From Molanna angustata (Eukaryota; Arthropoda; Insecta; Trichoptera; Molannidae): a stretch of 64,000 bases of DNA. Positions 33,701 to 39,700 of the stretch are shown here, piece after piece (position 1 is the stretch's first letter; each line of letters opens with the position of its first letter). The translations under genes and the position numbers were made by a program. The notes beneath the pieces are model-generated. The model saw only the letters and a program-made list of their open reading frames with translations, searched no databases and was not told where the DNA came from. The stretch lies in assembly GCA_963576475.1 (NCBI GenBank), contig OY754982.1:2004409-2068408 (forward strand), written 5' to 3'.

Positions 33701-36700
33701 TCATACGTCCACATTTAGAATACTGCACTCCAATATGGTCTCCTTACTACCTAAAACATATAAATAGAATCGAAAAAGTACAAAAGAAGTATTTGAAACA
33801 TATCAACTTTCGTTTACGCATATATTTTCCTTTATATTCCGAATCAGTTCAATTTCACAAATTTGACACACTAGTTAATCGACGAATTATGGCCGATCAA
33901 TCTCTCTTATATAAGGTAATAAACAATTTTTTTGACTCTTCTGAACTAATAAACTTTATACCACTCAGAGTTTCTGGAAGAACTACCAGACGGCCCGAAT
34001 TGTTTCACGTTCCTGTTTGTAGAACGAACTATCGGAAGTTTTCAACTATCCCTCGAATTTAATGATATAGATATATTTTTCCATTCTTATAATCAATTCC
34101 GGGAGAGGGTTAGGTGCGAGTGCGGACGTATATCATAATGACGAAAGGTGTTGTGACATACCATAGTTTCTCTACCTCTCACATTCCTCCACTTTTCTTT
34201 TTCTATTCCTACAGTTCCTCCCCCATCTCCGTCATTATCCTTGTTGCTTTTGTTATGTATATATTTTTTTTAGTTTTTTTTTAATTTTTATTTTAGTTTT
34301 TAATAGGTATAAAATATTAATATTTTTTCAGAATCAACTGTAAATATGTACTTTGTGGACAGTTTTTTGGCCTTGATTTATTATTCATTGTTTTATATTC
34401 ATATTAGTTAATGATGCTGTTATTGTCCCAAATAAACCAAATAAATAAATACTCATTGTTACTTTTGACCATTCTTTCTTCTTCTCTCTAAACCACTGTC
34501 TTTGTGTTCTTATTTCAAATCATATCCACTTGGGATATAGTAAACTCTCTTTACTGGTAACCCCTCTGGTTACCACATATATTTAATAGTAACCACTCTG
34601 GTTACTAACTACTTTCGATTGGTAACCCCTTTGGTTACCAATCAGCTTTACAACAATTTCCAGCCGAGATGAAAAAATCTTGCATCTGTGTGAAAAGATT
34701 GATACCACTGAGACGCAGATTGCACCGGTAATGAATAAAATTGCCGATAAACTCAACGACCGCCCGACCTCCCTGTATGCCACGCAAGTGACAGGTCCAC
34801 CACCCTTATCCAAGGGAGGATTTCCTGCACTCCCTGCAAAACCTGCCGTCTGCATTTTTCCCACAAACGATGAAGTCAAGTCATCGATGGAAACCAGGAA
34901 AATCCTGAATGCAGCCATTAAGCCTTCCGACGTAGGTGCTCGCGTCACAAGTGTACGTACCATAAGAGGTCACGGCGTTGTTGTTAACACGGCCACCACG
35001 GAAGACTCCATCAAGTTGCTGAATGCCCCGGCAATAAAAGCATCAACGACCTTGACCGCGCGACTCGCTACCAAGAGACAACCTCGTGTGAGGTTTAGTC
35101 ATGTGCCACGGGACCTGTCTAATGACGAATTTTTAGAGATAGTTGCAGAGAATACAAAAGAGCATGCCATTAAAACTGCAGTATTCAGTCATCTAACAGG
35201 ACCTACAGTTGGCCCGACTTGCGATAGAGTCTTTTCAGTACCTGCTGCCGTTCGCCATAACCTCATCAATTTAGGAAAGGTGTATGTGGACTGGAATGTC
35301 TGTCGTGTTACAGATTTTCTTCCAGTCAGTATTTGTGGCCGTTGTCGAATGTACGGCCATGGTTCAAAAACTTGCAAAGAACCCGTCAGATGCTCACATT
35401 GTGCTTCAACGGAACACGTTTACGTGTCATGTCCGAATAGAGCCAATCAACCCACATGCGCTGTTTGTAATTTGTTTAACAAACCAGCAGTACACCGATC
35501 AGGCACTAATGACTGTCCAGCTTATCAAGCAACAGTCAGCAGAGCTTTACTCAATATTGACTATGGCGTGTAATGCTTCTGTTAAATTTGGTCAGCTTAA
35601 TCTTGGCCGTGGACAATCGGCTTCAGCCGAACTCAGTCAGTCTGCTCATCGCATGAACATTGATGTTTGTCTTATCCAAGAGCCGTACTCTCGAGATGGA
35701 ATTGTGCCATCATTTGGTCCGGGTGTTCGAGTTGCTATGGCTTCGAGCTGTACCTCAACGAACCCTCCGATGAGCTGTATAGCTATTTACAATCCCAACA
35801 TTAACTTCATATGCCTGGATCACTTATCTTCTAGTCACTTGGTTGTAGTCCAGATTTCTTCTCCAAGTGATTCGTTTTATATTATTTCGATATATTTTCA
35901 GTTTAGTGAATCTGAATTTCGTTTTCTGGATCAACTGGATATTATATTGGGTCAACTCGGCAACGCATCATTAATTATTGGAGGTGATTTTAATGCCGAA
36001 TCTATTCTATGGTGTAACACTACCACTTTCGGGTCCAGGAAATTCACCAGAGGTGTAAGCTGCGAAGATTTTATCTCTCGCCATAATTTGAGTGTGTTGA
36101 ACAATCCTTTCAGTCCACCTACCTTCTCCAACCACATGGGTACAAGTCATATAGATGTCACTTTAGCTACACCTCAGATTAACCACAGAATATGGAATTG
36201 GTCTGTTGACGAGGATGCCTCGTGTAGTGACCATAACCTTATCACGTTTCAGATTATTTCCAATGTACCCCCAATTCCTTTAGCGAAACCTTTGCTTAGA
36301 AGATTCCGGACAAGGTGTGACAGATGGCGTTGGTTAGACTTTGACCGCTACTTTGAATGCTCGCTGGATCGTTTATCTTGTAGATCTTGTACTACTGCGG
36401 AAATGGCCTCATCTTTTACGCAGAGTATAATTTATTGTGCCGAGAAGGCGATCGGCAGATCTTCTTCTAGTCATATGTCTCCTAATGAATGGTGGCATCC
36501 TGGCTTAGACATCCTTAAACGAACTTCGACTCGAGCTCACCGCGCATTGAGAGCGGCCCGTCGTCGAGGAAGTTCAAATGACTTTGTAACTGTACTTCAA
36601 TGTGAGTATAGACGCTCAAATAATATCTACAAACGCGAGATTTCTCGTGCCAAGTCTGATGCATGGCGCCGTTTGGTATCTGAGGTTTCAACCACAGATC

Positions 36701-39700
36701 CTTGGGGTGCTGTGTTTAGATATGCATCAATGAAAAAATATCCAAATGCGTCAGTCTCGTGTATCCGTGATCCACGAACTGGAATTATCACAATAGACTC
36801 TGACTCGACCACAAGCACGCTACTTGACATACTTATTTCTTCTGATGACATTTCATCTGATACTCCTCTTCATTCACAAATACGCAATAACCAATCCGAT
36901 ATCCCGCAAACTCCCATATCGACCTTCGCCAATTTCGATGAGCTCGATTTTATAATCAAGAATCTTCACCAAAACAAATCTCCTGGCATTGACCGCATTG
37001 ACGCAGCTCTCGTACAAAGGTGCTGGCACATAGCTCGCCACGAGATTATCTTATTGTACAACAATTGCTTGCGAGAAGGCTACTTTCCGGATTGTTGGAA
37101 AACAGGTTTAATGACTGTTATTCCCAAGCGTAGTGACCTGGATCCTTCTGACCCAAAATCATATAGACCGATTACTTTACTACCTATTTTGGGTAAGGTC
37201 TTAGAAAAGCTTATATGTCGACGCTTAGAAGATCATCTTTCCAGTACCCACCCACAGTCCGATCGTCAGTTCGGTTTTCGCGCTGGGAAATCAACGGTTG
37301 ATGCTATCTTGGCTATATCTGATATTGTTAGAAGCTCTGATAGTAAATATGTTATCTCTATATCTCTTGATATTGCGGGAGCATTCGACAATGCCTGGTG
37401 GCCTCTAATTTTAAAAAAACTTCGAGACCGTAAGGTTCCTAGCAACATATATAAATTAGTGAAGAGCTATTTTACTAATAGACATGTGGCCATGCCCGGG
37501 GGACAAGATTTGCACTGGCGACCAATTAGCATCGGGTGCCCTCAGGGTTCTGTTCTGGGTCCACTGTTATGGAACATCTTGTTCGACGAACTTCTATCAC
37601 TTTCAACGCCTACGGGCTGCAGTATTTTGGCATATGCCGATGATGCTACAATCCTTATTCAAGGTAACACCCGAGCACTTATTGAGCGCGCAGCTACTCA
37701 GTTACTTTCTTCTGTTGCAGATTGGGGTATAAGTCATAGACTCAATTTCGCACCTAAGAAGACGTATGGGTTAGTGTTAAAAGGCATAATGAAAAGTCCT
37801 CCCTCCATCAAATTTATCAATACGCGTGTAATATTTAAGGATAGGGTCAAAGTTTTGGGTGTTACACTAGATAGAGGCCTAACTTTCCAATACCATGTTC
37901 GTGCTGTATCCGATAGTGCAAAAATAGCCTTCCAAAAGATTTCACGTCTTGCTCGAGCTAGTTGGGGCCTTAAATTTCCAGTAGCAAGACTGTTTTACAA
38001 CGCTACCTTTCTGAGTATTATGTGTTATGCCGCTCCTTGTTGGGCTCATCGTTGTGAAACCCAATACATTAGACGTCTGCTGCTTTCTGGACAGCGCTTC
38101 GCTCTAATAGCTTTAGCAAAGGCTTACAGAACCTGCGCTACTGACACACTTTCTATTCTCACAGGTATGGCTCCCCTTGATCTGGAAACACAGCGACGAG
38201 CTTCAATTCACAACCTGTATAGAGGTCGAAGCTCAATTTTGGGTGGTGTTTCTCTCCCACCTGTAAATTTACCCACAGTTCGTGGAGATATTGAGAACTT
38301 GGCCCGGAGTTCTCATTTAGATGCTTGGCAACGTCGCTGGTCTTCTTCTTCCGTGGGCAGACTGACATTTTTATTTCTTCCTGATGTGAGGACTCGAATT
38401 TTTTCCTCGTGGATTGTTCCCGATTATTGGACCACGCAATTCCTTACTGGACACGGCAGTTTCAAAAGTTATCTCTTTCGTTTTCACTTATCCGATTCGT
38501 CCTCATGTCAGCTTTGTGATAACCCTGAACAGACTTCTGAGCATATCCTATGGGAATGCACTAACTTCTCCGTGTCAACATTCCGACGAGAACTCTACGA
38601 CGATGTCCGAGGGAATTTCTTTGGACCCATTGGACATGCGGACCTTGTAGCCACGAAGAGCAACTTTAGGGCTTTCAAGACTTTCTGTCTTAAATTCGGT
38701 GCACTATTATCTTCACTATCACTGAGCAGTGAGCCAGTTGTTTCAACATGATTAGCTCTCTTTGGCACATTAAGTGCAGTGTCTGCAAGGTTTTAGAGTT
38801 CTCCGGACTCTTCGTATGTTCTTTATGTGTTCTTTCAGAGTTTTGCAAGGGGCCGTTATTAGTCCCCATAAGCAGAACGGGTGGTGGTGGGGGAAGAACA
38901 ACCCAAAAAGCACGAAAACCTTATGGGCAATGATTATGCTTATGGTAAAAGGAACGAAAGACGAGAAAAAAAATATTGAATACGCATGTGAATTCAAAAT
39001 CTCAACCATGAATATCTTTTTCAAGATAAAAGATAGCTGAAGAAGTGGATATCTCCAGACCAGAAAAATGAAAATGAAATAGATTTTATTCTATGTATTA
39101 GGTCAGATTTAATAACAAATCTGGAGGTACTGTAGACCAACTGACCTTTTTTTGTCCCAAAAGAAACAGAAAAAACTTTAAATCATTTCCATGGCATCCG
39201 ACATCACCAAAGGAATTAAAAAATGATATCAAATTGATATTAATTACAACAACATACCTAATTAACTATTCTCTTTCTATGGCTCTGAAATAAAAACCGC
39301 GTCAGAGATTGGATTTATGACAGGTATTATGGCGGACATTGGGACCTGGTTGATCTGTTTTGTGTGAGCCCATAATATGTTTGTTGAGGTAATGATTGTG
39401 AATACAGAAAGTTGAGATTGTGTACATATTTAGTGTGGAACGGGAATAATCACCTGGTTCATAATTGCATATAATTGTCAAAAAAAATTGTAAACTGCTA
39501 GCCCTAGAACAGGATTTCCTAGTTGGGCAGCAGTAATCTACTTATTGTTGTCATTATAAATATGGTGTGATAAAAGGTAAATAAATAATAAACAAATAAG
39601 GATACCAGAGTTGGAAATAAAAATCGAACATAGAAATGCATAACAAAATTACTATAGGGTAGAAAAGGTTATATCAGAAGGATTAAAAACAAAATTCAAT

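Larger units (their letters stand above)
29113..34448 (+). mobile_element. CR1/Jockey-type non-LTR retrotransposon, near full length
   Basis: A 5.3-kb element with a 326-bp 5' UTR, ORF1 (29439-30347), an extra open frame (30200-31300), ORF2 (31300-34062), a 3' UTR and an AAATA-type tail. It is flanked by ATACTCA duplications in the LTR. A 5'-truncated relative of its 3' end is at 46905-47065. A related truncated element, encoding the same type of ORF2, is at 49549-51490. It is the youngest layer of the nest. Confidence 0.85.
25474..34650. mobile_element. Young LTR retrotransposon without pol, inserted in R1-like ORF1
   Basis: Two LTRs of about 674 bp (25474-26147; and 28633-29112 plus 34449-34650, split by another element) flank about 2.5 kb. 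The LTRs start TGTGGCAG and differ at only about eight positions by eye. A primer-binding-like TGGTGACCC follows the 5' LTR and a purine tract precedes the 3' LTR. The target duplication is CAAC or ACAAC (25470-25473 and 34651-34654), ambiguous by one base with the LTR end. No gag, protease, RT or integrase motifs are found, so it depended on another element. The superfamily is not assigned. Confidence 0.85.
25019..38901 (+). mobile_element. R1-clade non-LTR retrotransposon, split by an LTR element
   Basis: Two overlapping ORFs, an APE-type endonuclease, an RT and a C-terminal CCHC motif in ORF2, and no poly(A) define the R1 clade. ORF1 starts at 25019, is interrupted at 25473 by the LTR element, and resumes at 34655. 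ORF2 is 35563-38751. The 3' UTR of about 150 bp ends near 38901 at the same sequence as the truncated copy at 18979 (ggtggtggggga). The 5' border and target duplication are undetermined. Apart from the insertion, both ORFs are open, so it was probably active when hit. Confidence 0.85.

Noticed and set aside
35284..35562. Upstream extension of R1-like ORF2
   Set aside because: It is open by chance in an alternative frame of ORF1. The ATG at 35563 gives the usual short overlap and the natural endonuclease start.
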